NCBI GenBank assembly: GCA_003979035.1
Contig: RXOA01000075.1
Location: 1-19,532 of the forward strand
Origin: Candidatus Bipolaricaulota bacterium
GTDB taxonomy: Bacteria; Bipolaricaulota; Bipolaricaulia; UBA7950; UBA9294
Reading direction: 5' to 3'
DNA length: 19,532 bases
Shown: positions 1 to 6,933 of the stretch, piece by piece
How the letters are laid out: every line of letters begins with the position of its first letter
Position numbering within the stretch: the first letter of the stretch is position 1
Translations under genes and position numbers: made by a program
The notes under the pieces: generated by a model
Seen by the model: the letters and a program-made list of their open reading frames with translations, nothing else
What the model was told of the DNA's origin: nothing
Database searches by the model: none

Positions 1-1
1 A

Positions 2-535
2 GGAAAGCCGTCGAGTGAGTATCTGTTGCGAGCGGCGCTTGGACAGACTTTTCCCACCGTGAATGCTCCCGTTGACGTCAACAATGCGGTGAGCCTGGAG
101 TCCGGGCTCCCGGCGTCGATCTTCGATGCCTCGTTGACGGGAAGAGAGCTTCTGATGAGACACGGGCGCCCGGGAGAGGCATTCGTGTTCAACAGCGCCG
201 GGCAGTCGATCGATCTTGAGGATCTCCTCCTTGTCTGCCGGCGAGAAGCAGGCCATTGGGTGCCGTGCGGGAATCCGGTCAAGGATGCGATGGCGACCAA
301 GATCTCTTCCGGGACACGCGACATTGTGGCGGTTCTCTATGTCCCGATCGACGAGCCGCCGCCGGTAGCGAAGCGATGGGCGAGCGTGTTTTCCACCTTG
401 CTGGGAGAGATATGCCGAGCCGACTCGACCGGCTATCATGTCGTCGAACAGTCCGAGACGACTGTGCCGCATGACGAGGCCGCGGATTCGGGGCCCGCTT
501 CGCGAACCCCTGTGGACCGGCACGAGAGGCTGTAG
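2..535 (+). CDS. B3/B4-domain protein related to PheRS beta subunit, 5' end missing
   Basis: The frame is open from the window edge, so the start lies upstream; 177 residues are visible. The sequence matches the stand-alone B3/B4 domain proteins related to the phenylalanyl-tRNA synthetase beta subunit. A segment like VNNAVSLESGLPASIFDA is followed by AFVFNSAGQSIDLEDLLLV and then GNPVKDAMATKISSGTRDI. In PheT this domain belongs to the editing region; the function of the free-standing versions is not settled, and trans-editing or amino-acid binding is only a guess. The last 25-30 residues are polar and low in complexity, probably an unstructured tail. The gene ends 20 bp before rimO on the same strand, so co-transcription is likely. 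From memory of the family, some 50-60 N-terminal residues are probably missing. Confidence 0.8.
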   Translation, partial: GKPSSEYLLRAALGQTFPTVNAPVDVNNAVSLESGLPASIFDASLTGRELLMRHGRPGEAFVFNSAGQSIDLEDLLLVCRREAGHWVPCGNPVKDAMATKISSGTRDIVAVLYVPIDEPPPVAKRWASVFSTLLGEICRADSTGYHVVEQSETTVPHDEAADSGPASRTPVDRHERL

Positions 536-555
536 GCAACGAAGGGAGCGAAGGA

Positions 556-1893
556 ATGGCGAGACGACGAAAGGCCGCGCCGCGGATTCACCTGGTTAGC
601 CTTGGGTGTGCGAAGAACCTCGTCGATTCCGAACGGCTTCTCGGACGATTCGCGTCCGCAGGGGCGCTGGTCGGCGTTCCGGCGGAGATGGCGGACGTCA
701 TTGTCATCAACACGTGCGGATTCCTTGCTGCAGCACGCGACGAGGCGCGTGCTGCGATCGCTGAAAACCTTGCTGTCAAGTCGAAAAACCCGGCGGTTCG
801 GGTTCTCGTCATGGGATGCTTTGGCGAGCTTGACGCGGAAGGGATTCGCCGCGAGTTCCCGGCGCTGGATGGCGTGTTCGGGCTTGGTCAGCAGCAGGAC
901 GTGCTGAACGCGAGCGGCGTGTCATCGGGGGGGGCGGCGGGACGTTTGTTGCTGACGCCGTCGCATACGGCATTCCTCCGGATCTCCGAGGGGTGTGACA
1001 ATCGCTGTGCCTACTGCCTGATCCCAACGATTCGCGGGCCCTTCCGAAGCCGGCCGTTTGGTGATGTCGTCGCCGAGGGGCGCGATCTCGACAGCTACGG
1101 CGTGAAGGAGCTGAACCTGATCGGACAGGATACGACGCTTTACGGATCGGATCTCAACCCGAAGACGACGCTGGCGGCGCTCGTCCGCGAGCTTGATCTG
1201 CTGGATGGCGTCGAGTGGTTGCGAATTCTCTACACCCATCCGGCGCACTTCGCCGATGATCTTGTCGATGCCTACCAGTCGGTCGAACACCTGGTTCCGT
1301 ATGTCGATCTGCCGCTGCAACACCTTGCCGATCCGATCTTGGCGAGGATGGGCCGGCACGTCACGAGAGAAGCGTGTCTCCGCCTGATCGAACGCTTGCG
1401 CGCGAAGATCCCTGGGATGGTGATCCGCACGACGTTCATCGCGGGGTTCCCGGGGGAGACCGACGTGCAGTTCATGGAACTCCTTGAGGACGTGCGGCGC
1501 ATCCGCTTCGATCACGTCGGTGTCTTTGCGTTCTCACGGGAGCCGGGGACTGCGGCGGATGCGATGGACGGTCAGATCCCCGAAGCGGAGGCACTTCGGC
1601 GTGTCGAAGCGCTGATGCTCGAGCAGCAGCGCATCGTTGCTGAAGGGCATCGCGAGCGGATCGGGCAATCGGAGGACGTGCTCATCGATGGCTGGGACGA
1701 TGAGAGTGGCTTGTGGATCGGACGCACGATGGGCCAGGCGCCGGATGTCGACGGCGTCACGCTTGTCGATCCCGGTGACGCGGAGATTCACAGCGGGGAC
1801 TTGATCGCGGCTCGAATTCGCGGCGCTGATGGTTATGACCTTCTCGCCGAGGCTGAGCTTCTGCATGGTTCAGCCGAAGGGCGGCGTCGATGA
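556..1893 (+). CDS. rimO: Ribosomal protein S12 methylthiotransferase RimO
   Basis: This radical-SAM enzyme adds a methylthio group to the conserved aspartate of ribosomal protein S12, using two [4Fe-4S] clusters. The 445-residue length is normal for the family. The N-terminal UPF0004/MTTase domain carries three cluster cysteines: C18 (SLGCAKN), C54 (INTCGF) and C88 (VMGCF). The radical-SAM motif CDNRCAYC gives C147, C151 and C154. A TRAM-like domain occupies roughly residues 375-445. The SLGCAKNLVDSE opening and IPTIRGPFRSRP after the SAM motif favour RimO over MiaB. The ATG is preceded by GGGAG about eight bases upstream. It follows the B3/B4 gene by 20 bp. No clear terminator hairpin follows the stop codon. 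Confidence 0.95.
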   Translation: MARRRKAAPRIHLVSLGCAKNLVDSERLLGRFASAGALVGVPAEMADVIVINTCGFLAAARDEARAAIAENLAVKSKNPAVRVLVMGCFGELDAEGIRREFPALDGVFGLGQQQDVLNASGVSSGGAAGRLLLTPSHTAFLRISEGCDNRCAYCLIPTIRGPFRSRPFGDVVAEGRDLDSYGVKELNLIGQDTTLYGSDLNPKTTLAALVRELDLLDGVEWLRILYTHPAHFADDLVDAYQSVEHLVPYVDLPLQHLADPILARMGRHVTREACLRLIERLRAKIPGMVIRTTFIAGFPGETDVQFMELLEDVRRIRFDHVGVFAFSREPGTAADAMDGQIPEAEALRRVEALMLEQQRIVAEGHRERIGQSEDVLIDGWDDESGLWIGRTMGQAPDVDGVTLVDPGDAEIHSGDLIAARIRGADGYDLLAEAELLHGSAEGRRR

Positions 1894-1959
1894 CGAGCCG
1901 GGAATGGACGGCCGTTGTCGTCGATCGTCTCCCATGTCTCGGATGAATGAACGAGGTCG

Positions 1960-1987
1960 TTGACAACCGGTGTGGGGCGGCTACACT
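1960..1987 (+). promoter_or_regulatory. Sigma-70-type promoter for the MFS gene
   Basis: TTGACA at 1960-1965 is a perfect -35. It is separated by 16 bp from TACACT at 1982-1987, a 4/6 match to TATAAT. Transcription would begin near 1994, just before the paired inverted repeats at 2001-2035 and about 100 bp before the MFS start codon. It lies in the gap after rimO, so the transporter and the gene after it appear to form a separate transcription unit. Assigned by pattern only. Confidence 0.7.
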
Positions 1988-2000
1988 ACGCGGATTGATT

Positions 2001-2035
2001 CCACCCACGGGTGGGCCGAGTCCACCCACGGGTGG
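2001..2035. repeat. Two identical inverted repeats, 21 bp apart: operator-like site
   Basis: The 14-bp unit CCACCCACGGGTGG occurs at 2001-2014 and again at 2022-2035. Each copy is an inverted repeat with arms CCACCC and GGGTGG around AC. The copies start exactly 21 bp apart, two helical turns, so bound dimers would sit on the same DNA face. The pair lies just downstream of the predicted transcription start, where a bound repressor would block the MFS promoter. The other reading is two small hairpins in the 5' leader of the mRNA. No copy was noticed elsewhere in the window. Confidence 0.7.
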
Positions 2036-2093
2036 ACCGTTTTCGGCATCCGAAAGATGATGCTCGCGTTTGGGAGAACTTGGACGACCGGAT

Positions 2094-3608
2094 ATGCGAA
2101 TCAAGCAACACCTCTGGAGAGATACTGAGCCGTGGTTCCTCGCAGTTGCGCTTGCGAATCTTGCTGCGGGAACGGCGTCGATTCTGATCCCACTGTGGAT
2201 CTCATCGCGGTTTGGCGGTTCCGTAGGCGACGTCGGCGTCCTTGCCAGCCTCGTCAGCCTTGTCGGTGTCGTCGGGAGTCTTGTCTGGGGACGGCTCTCG
2301 GATGCCGCGCGCCGCCGTCGGCTGTTCGTGATCGGAAGCTACATCATGACCGGCGTGAGCTTTGCGGCCATGGGCCTCGCCGGCTCGTACGGACAGCTTG
2401 TCGTTTGGAACATGATTCAGAACCTGTTCTGGGTCGCCAATGCTTCGGTGACGGTGCTGATTGTCATCGAGAACAAGGATAAATCGCAGTGGGAGACGAA
2501 AATCGGGAGGCTGAATCAATCCGGAGCGATTGGCTGGGTTGCGGGTCTGGCGTTGGGCACGTTGGCGCTTGTCGGGGGCGCTGAGACGATTGGCGAGGCA
2601 GCGACGATTCGCGTGCTGTTCGCAACGATCGGAGGATTGGCAATCGGTGCGGCGATCCTTGCGATTCTCTTCGTTCCTCGAACCACGCCGCGTTTTACGC
2701 AGCGGCGATTTCACGGCGTGGCGCTCGCGCTGGGTAACTTCCTCTTTGAGCGAGCACGGTTTAGCCCGTTCCACCTTTACCATCGGTTCGCACCACGACG
2801 CATTTGGGCGTCGTTTCATGCGGGGGCCGAAGGGTTTCGTCCGGGAACGAAAAGGTTCCTTCTCACCACGCTTATCGCCTATGTGGCGCTCGGATTCATC
2901 GCGATCCCGCTTCCGCTGCTTCTGCGCGAGCGGCTTGGAATCTCATCGTCCGGCATATTCCTCTACTCTCTGATTCAGAACGTCGGAGTTGTTGTCGCCT
3001 ATCCTTGGGCGACCCGAAGGATTGCTCGCAAGGGAACCCGGGGGGTCCATGGTGTGGCGCTTGCCGTACGGGTGGCCCTTTTCGGCTCGGCGGCTATCTG
3101 GCTGAGCGGCGGCGGAGAGACGGTTCCCGTGTGGATTCTTGTTCCCGTATTCTTGGTCTATGGTGTCAGCTGGGCGTACTTCCAGCTGTCTGGTATTGCG
3201 TTGATGTCTAGAGTGGCGAGGGCAAAGAATCGGGGCCTTGCGCTGGGATTGTACAATGCGCTTGCCGGTGTGGGCTGGATCGTCGCCGGGGTGGGGAGCG
3301 GAAAGCTGGCGGACGGAGTAGGTTACCAGGCGTCAACGGCCGTTGCTGCGGGACTGCTTCTGGTTGCCCTGCTGACGTTGCGGACTGTGCCTGACCCATC
3401 AAGGGCACAGCCAGCGGACGCGCTGAGTGGCGTTTCCGAGCAAGGCGGTCGCGTCGGGATCGGCGATGCATCTTCGCGACGGATGCGCGAGCGAGACCCA
3501 CGAGAGCAGAACGCCGGTGCGGAGTACACGATACACGATCCCGCAGATTCGACGGCGAAACTGCAGCAGGAGGGAGGAAGTGGATCCAAACCGGCAGGGG
3601 CGTTATGA
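2094..3608 (+). CDS. Major facilitator superfamily transporter (12 TM)
   Basis: This is a membrane transporter of unknown substrate. About twelve hydrophobic segments are visible, starting with LAVALANLAAGTASILIPLW and ending with AAGLLLVALLTL. A motif-A-like loop between TM2 and TM3, WGRLSDAARRRRLF, is typical of MFS proteins. A long cytoplasmic loop in the middle separates the two six-helix halves. After TM12 there is a polar low-complexity tail of about 75 residues that overlaps the beginning of the next gene. I chose ATG at 2094; an in-frame TTG at 2070 would add eight residues, and neither has a strong ribosome-binding site (GGAGA lies about 16 bases before the ATG). Transcription probably starts at the promoter at 1960-1987. 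Nothing in the sequence reveals whether it exports drugs or imports sugars. Confidence 0.88.
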   Translation: MRIKQHLWRDTEPWFLAVALANLAAGTASILIPLWISSRFGGSVGDVGVLASLVSLVGVVGSLVWGRLSDAARRRRLFVIGSYIMTGVSFAAMGLAGSYGQLVVWNMIQNLFWVANASVTVLIVIENKDKSQWETKIGRLNQSGAIGWVAGLALGTLALVGGAETIGEAATIRVLFATIGGLAIGAAILAILFVPRTTPRFTQRRFHGVALALGNFLFERARFSPFHLYHRFAPRRIWASFHAGAEGFRPGTKRFLLTTLIAYVALGFIAIPLPLLLRERLGISSSGIFLYSLIQNVGVVVAYPWATRRIARKGTRGVHGVALAVRVALFGSAAIWLSGGGETVPVWILVPVFLVYGVSWAYFQLSGIALMSRVARAKNRGLALGLYNALAGVGWIVAGVGSGKLADGVGYQASTAVAAGLLLVALLTLRTVPDPSRAQPADALSGVSEQGGRVGIGDASSRRMRERDPREQNAGAEYTIHDPADSTAKLQQEGGSGSKPAGAL

Positions 3609-4062
3609 CCGAATCTATCAGCAGCTTCGCGCGCTGATCGAAGGAAGATCGCCGAATGGCATTGCCGCCATGGCGACGATGTGCGCCGTGCTCCATGCGA
3701 AGATGCCTCATCACAGCTGGACGGGGTTCTACTTCGTCGTCGGTGACGACGAGCTTCATGTCGGACCGTATCAAGGCCCGGTCGCTTGCCAGGTTCTCAA
3801 AGGACGCGGCGTTTGCTTGCACGCCGTAAAGACCCATGCCTCGATCGTGGTTCCCGACGTTCATTCGTTTCCCGGTCACATCTCATGTGACGATCGCTCG
3901 CGAAGCGAGCTTGTCGTTCCGATTCGAGGGCGGGGATCGGACGACATATTTGCCGTTCTCGACGTCGATTCGAACCGGCCTTCGATGTTCGGCGAAGAGG
4001 ACATTGCCCCGCTCGAGCGCATCACATCCCTCCTTGAACCGTTCATCGAAGCAAGACGCTGA
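3580..4062 (+). CDS. msrC: GAF-domain protein, free methionine-(R)-sulfoxide reductase-like
   Basis: The 160-residue product is a single GAF domain resembling free methionine-R-sulfoxide reductase (E. coli YebR/MsrC), which reduces free Met-R-SO in the cytoplasm using cysteines and thioredoxin. The family signature is clear: VGPYQGPVACQ, GRGVC, then FPGHISCDDRSRSELVVP. The three redox cysteines of the family correspond to C70, C79 and C103. C70 and C79 are nine residues apart, where I recall ten in E. coli, and the usual Gly after GVC is Leu, so activity should be tested. The GTG start at 3580 has a strong GGAGGGAGG just upstream; a longer reading from ATG 3427 would run through the MFS tail. 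The gene overlaps the MFS gene by 29 bases, so translational coupling is likely. Confidence 0.85.
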   Translation: MDPNRQGRYDRIYQQLRALIEGRSPNGIAAMATMCAVLHAKMPHHSWTGFYFVVGDDELHVGPYQGPVACQVLKGRGVCLHAVKTHASIVVPDVHSFPGHISCDDRSRSELVVPIRGRGSDDIFAVLDVDSNRPSMFGEEDIAPLERITSLLEPFIEARR

Positions 4063-4091
4063 CATTGGCGATCCGGTACCGGTCGGCTGAT

Positions 4092-4661
4092 CTAGGTGCG
4101 AGTCTCGTCCGGTGCGGATTCCGGTTCGTTGGGAGTGCCGTTCTCGACTGCGCAGATCATTGGCTTGCCTCGAGAGGATCGAGTCGCCTTGCCGGGGTTG
4201 TGTCGTTGAAGCCAATAGGACGTCAAGAGGCCCACGGCGGCAAGAGCGAGTAAGGGTCCCCATCCCCAGACGAGAAACAAGCGGTGGACCATGAGTCCGC
4301 CCAGATCGATGGCGGCAACCACCGACCCGATCACCAAGATCGCCGCCGACATCGGCCGTAGCGTGCGCCGCCAATGCCGGAAGAATTCGACGAACATCAG
4401 CACCGTGCTCAGGGAAAAGAACGCGATCCACAACCATCCGAGAGAGAACTGCTTACTGACATCTCGCAGCACATCGAAAAGAAGAACGAATATTCCTCCT
4501 CCGCCAGCCACCAACCCGAGAACGGCATACGCGCCTCGGGGGGCGCCGCCGCCGGCGGGGGCAGCCCCATTGGAGGTGCCGCCGAGGGGGCCGATGCGCG
4601 ATTCGCTTCTCGCCCTGTGTGGTCGATCCCTTCTGTGGACAGGCATGGGAAAACGGAGCAT
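4092..4661 (-). CDS. Hypothetical four-helix membrane protein
   Basis: I do not recognise the family. The 189-residue reading has a polar, Arg-rich and Gly/Ala/Pro-rich N-terminus of about 43 residues. Four hydrophobic segments follow: AVLGLVAGGGGIFVLLF, LGWLWIAFFSLSTVLMFVEF, SAAILVIGSVVAAIDLGGLM and GWGPLLALAAVGLLTSYWL. A polar tail of about 35 residues ends the protein. The hydrophobic spacing makes a real inner-membrane protein far more likely than the plus-strand readings across the same bases. The start is uncertain: no good ribosome-binding site precedes ATG 4661 or the in-frame ATG at 4646. It converges on the GAF gene with 29 bp between them and diverges from the HAD gene. Confidence 0.6.
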   Translation of the reverse strand: MLRFPMPVHRRDRPHRARSESRIGPLGGTSNGAAPAGGGAPRGAYAVLGLVAGGGGIFVLLFDVLRDVSKQFSLGWLWIAFFSLSTVLMFVEFFRHWRRTLRPMSAAILVIGSVVAAIDLGGLMVHRLFLVWGWGPLLALAAVGLLTSYWLQRHNPGKATRSSRGKPMICAVENGTPNEPESAPDETRT

Positions 4662-4978
4662 ACCGTGAGAACGTTGGAGAAGGCAACGACCAGCGGATAT
4701 CGGAGCACTGCGAGCTCTGTGTCGGACCGTCTTGCTCAGATGTTGGAACCGAACGGCTCTGCCGGGGGTAGATGGAACGGCAGAGGCAAGATGCCGAATC
4801 GGGATCGCTCACAACGAGACAACCGGCCGACCTCCAAGGACGGGTGAGCGGTCCCTTCGTTCTTGATCAGGGGGACGCGAGCACCTTCTCCGTGTAGTCT
4901 TGGGATCGCTGAGAACACCTGCCCGGGAGCACGTCTCTTGGCGCGAAAGGTCGATCGGATTGGAGGTCTGGAGGGGCA
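4662..4978. other. Intergenic region between divergent genes, with one inverted repeat
   Basis: This 317-bp stretch holds no convincing gene on either strand. It should contain the promoters for the leftward membrane-protein gene and the rightward HAD gene, but I see no strong -35/-10 pair. The only clear structure is a perfect 8-bp inverted repeat, CTCTGCCG at 4757-4764 and CGGCAGAG at 4778-4785, with a 13-base loop. Confidence 0.5.
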
Positions 4979-5710
4979 ATGGGGCGAACGCGGATGGCAC
5001 TTGTCGGAGTCGATGCCGACGACACTCTTTGGCACAATGAAATCGTATATCGCAGAGCGGAAGGGATGTTCTGCGACCTGCTGGGCGTATCGACCAAGGC
5101 CGACATTCGGACGCTTCGACGGCACCTCCTGGCGACGGAGACGGCGAATGTTCCGCTGTATGGTTATGGAATCAAGAGCTTCGTCTTGTCGATGATCGAG
5201 ACGGCTGCGGTCCGGCTTCATGACCTGATGAATGCTGAGCGGGTTCGCGGAATCCTCGGCATTGCTCGCTGGATGATCGATCAAGAGGTCACGCTGATGG
5301 ATGGTGTGGCGCCGGCTTTACGGAAGCTGCACAAGGAGCATGCGCTCGTGCTGATCACGAAGGGAGATCTTCTTGATCAGCGGCGCAAGCTCGCCCGTTC
5401 CGGAATCGCCGATTCGTTCGAGGGAGTCGAGATTGTGAGTGAGAAAGATGAACGAATCTACGGAGAGATTCTTCTCCGATACGGAGTGTCGCCGCAGGCG
5501 TTTGTGATGATCGGAAACTCGCTGAAATCGGATATCCTGCCGGTCGTCGCCATCGGCGGGACTGGAATCCACGTTCCGTATCCCGATGAATGGGAGCACG
5601 AAGTCCTGCCCCGGGCCGAAAGCCGAGGGATCTCCGATCGATGGATGATCGCGGAGCGTTTTGATCAAGTTCCGTCACTTCTCGATTCGATTGAAGCACA
5701 GCATTGCTAG
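4979..5710 (+). CDS. HAD-superfamily hydrolase
   Basis: This is a 243-residue phosphatase of the haloacid dehalogenase superfamily; the substrate is unknown. Motif I is VDADDT, giving nucleophile D12 and acid/base D14. Motif II is T127 in LVLITKGD. K156 in SEKDERIY fits motif III. Motif IV is GNSLKSD at 179-185, with D185 as the Mg2+ ligand. About 100 mostly helical residues between motifs I and II make a class I (C1) cap. There is no signal peptide, so it is cytoplasmic. The ATG has GGAGG at 4970-4974, a good distance upstream. It stands alone, with about 300 bp of non-coding sequence before it and a gene-poor region after it. Confidence 0.88.
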   Translation: MGRTRMALVGVDADDTLWHNEIVYRRAEGMFCDLLGVSTKADIRTLRRHLLATETANVPLYGYGIKSFVLSMIETAAVRLHDLMNAERVRGILGIARWMIDQEVTLMDGVAPALRKLHKEHALVLITKGDLLDQRRKLARSGIADSFEGVEIVSEKDERIYGEILLRYGVSPQAFVMIGNSLKSDILPVVAIGGTGIHVPYPDEWEHEVLPRAESRGISDRWMIAERFDQVPSLLDSIEAQHC

Positions 5711-5744
5711 AGAAACCGGAACAGCCTCCTGGAGGAACCAAGAT

Positions 5745-6309
5745 GTGGTTGAGCGCGAACAGGACTTCACGTTGCAGCCGGTCCCGGAAGCGTGGCGGGG
5801 CTTTGGGGCAAACGCGATTCAGAGACACAACATTGCGGCGGAGCGGAGACGAGACGAGAATTTCTTGTGAGCTGCTTGTTGCCTACGCCGGCGAGGATCT
5901 TCGCCGCTGGCGCGAGGTTCTCGGATGTCGAACCTGGTCGTGGGATGCTCGTCGGGGGATCGGGCGGTTGCTGGATGTCCGGTGGTCGACGCACGGAGCC
6001 GGTGTGCCCCCACACATTCAAGTGTGTACTTTCTACGAGCGGGGGCTGACGAGTTGGATCCGCGGCGCGGCGTTCAGCAAGGTTCACTCCGAGATCGGCG
6101 TTTCGCCTGAGCTCGGCGAGATGTTGGGCAAGGCTGCGCGTGCGTGGGATGAGACGGGAAGAAACGTGATCCTTGATCAATGGGCATCCAAGCGGCGACA
6201 AGCGGAGGATGCGTGCCAACTCCGCCGGATTCGGAAAATGCAGGAAGCGGTTCATCGGCAAAACTCCGGCGCGAAGAACATGTCTTGCAGAGGACGCAAG
6301 GCCACTTAG
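5745..6309 (+). pseudogene. Possible frameshifted or decaying hypothetical gene
   Basis: This is a low-confidence call in a stretch with no clean gene. GTG at 5745 has GGAGG at 5731-5735 upstream and opens a 41-codon frame with protein-like composition (VEREQDFTLQPVPEAWRGF) that stops at 5870. From about 5871 the coding-like signal moves to another frame and continues to 6309, with segments such as LLVAYAGEDLRRWREVLG and a charged helical C-terminus (SPELGEMLGKAARAWDE). Codons in that second part are mostly G-initial, as in true genes. Joining the two parts needs a one-base shift near 5868. I recognise no family. The alternatives are two short unrelated ORFs, or simply non-coding DNA. The minus-strand reading over the same bases is Arg/Pro/Ser-rich and looks like a shadow. 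Confidence 0.3.
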
Positions 6310-6399
6310 CCGATCCCGCGCCCTGCAAGCCGCCGCTCCAGACTGCTCGAAGACTTGCCGAGCGCCCGGTCCGGCCAATCGGCGCCACAGTCTAGAGAG

Positions 6400-6459
6400 T
6401 ACACAATTCACGTAGGTTAGTGTATGCTGACTATCAGGCAAAGAGTAGTCGGTACTCTT
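6400..6459 (+). promoter_or_regulatory. Promoter and inverted-repeat operator of the RHH gene
   Basis: TACACA at 6400-6405 and TATGCT at 6423-6428 are 17 bp apart and could form a promoter with transcription starting near 6435. Just downstream, AAGAGTA (6441-6447) and TACTCTT (6453-6459) form a perfect 7-bp inverted repeat around GTCGG. A further AGAGTA half-site lies at 6396-6401. The inverted repeat sits between the likely start of transcription and the RHH start codon, the usual place for autoregulation by small RHH proteins. The promoter match is moderate; the inverted repeat is exact. Confidence 0.5.
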
Positions 6460-6489
6460 GAGCGGATGTTACAGGGAGAGGTGACAAGG

Positions 6490-6660
6490 ATGCCTGCAAA
6501 GGATGCTGTAAAGACACTGTCCATCTACATTCCTAAGTCGAAGATGGACAAAAAGCCTGTAGCTCGGCTGGAGAAGCTGAGCCGAGATCGTGACCGTTCC
6601 ATCAACTACCTGGTTGTAGAAGCGATCCTCGAATACCTGGATCGGCACGAGAAGAAATAG
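6490..6660 (+). CDS. Small ribbon-helix-helix (CopG/Arc-type) DNA-binding protein
   Basis: The 56-residue product looks like a ribbon-helix-helix regulator. A beta strand, KTLSIYIP at about residues 8-15, would pair in the dimer and read the DNA. Helix A (PVARLEKLSRDRD) and helix B (INYLVVEAILEYLDRHE) follow, with the RS-I turn between them. The start is ATG 6490, with GGAGAGG a few bases upstream. An in-frame ATG at 6424 would overlap the predicted promoter and inverted repeat, so I rejected it. The sequence is Lys-rich and less GC-rich than its neighbours, which suggests more recent arrival. Such proteins are often antitoxins, but no toxin gene follows: the 270 bp after it look non-coding. 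A stand-alone repressor or an orphan antitoxin both fit. Confidence 0.75.
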   Translation: MPAKDAVKTLSIYIPKSKMDKKPVARLEKLSRDRDRSINYLVVEAILEYLDRHEKK

Positions 6661-6933
6661 CCCACATCGTGTCGGGGGTCGTCCAACGGTCAGATCTATC
6701 GCGGGGAAGCGGCAGGTGTTCGGGAGCTATCGTTTGTACGCAAGGACTTCCGCAGACTCTGCCTGGTTGATGTCGTCAGGTCATCCTGTCCCGTGTTCGA
6801 GGCTGCAGTTGGTGCACGACCCCAGCGCACAATCCTGATCCATCGCCGACGTGAATCCGATCCCGCGGCCGACGGACCGTCACGGCATTGACTTCTTGTC
6901 ACGCGAATCGACGTGATCTACGATACGAGCGCC

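Noticed and set aside
922..1515. Minus-strand open frame opposite rimO
   Set aside because: Shadow of rimO, which has all its conserved motifs on the plus strand.
2001..2035. Possible mini CRISPR array
   Set aside because: Only two 14-bp units with a 7-bp gap; far too short for repeat-spacer units and no cas genes nearby.
4374..4847. Plus-strand open frame across the membrane-protein gene
   Set aside because: Low-complexity and polar without domain features; the minus-strand reading has four well-spaced hydrophobic helices.
5767..6441. Minus-strand open frame of 224 codons in the gene-poor stretch
   Set aside because: Arg/Pro/Ser/Ala-rich as shadows are, no ribosome site seen, and plus-strand codon pattern is better for much of the interval.
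6673..6740. tRNA-like segment (GTCGTCCAACGGTCAGATC resembles a D-arm)
   Set aside because: No acceptor or anticodon stem pairs and no GTTCGAATC-type T-arm follows at the right distance.
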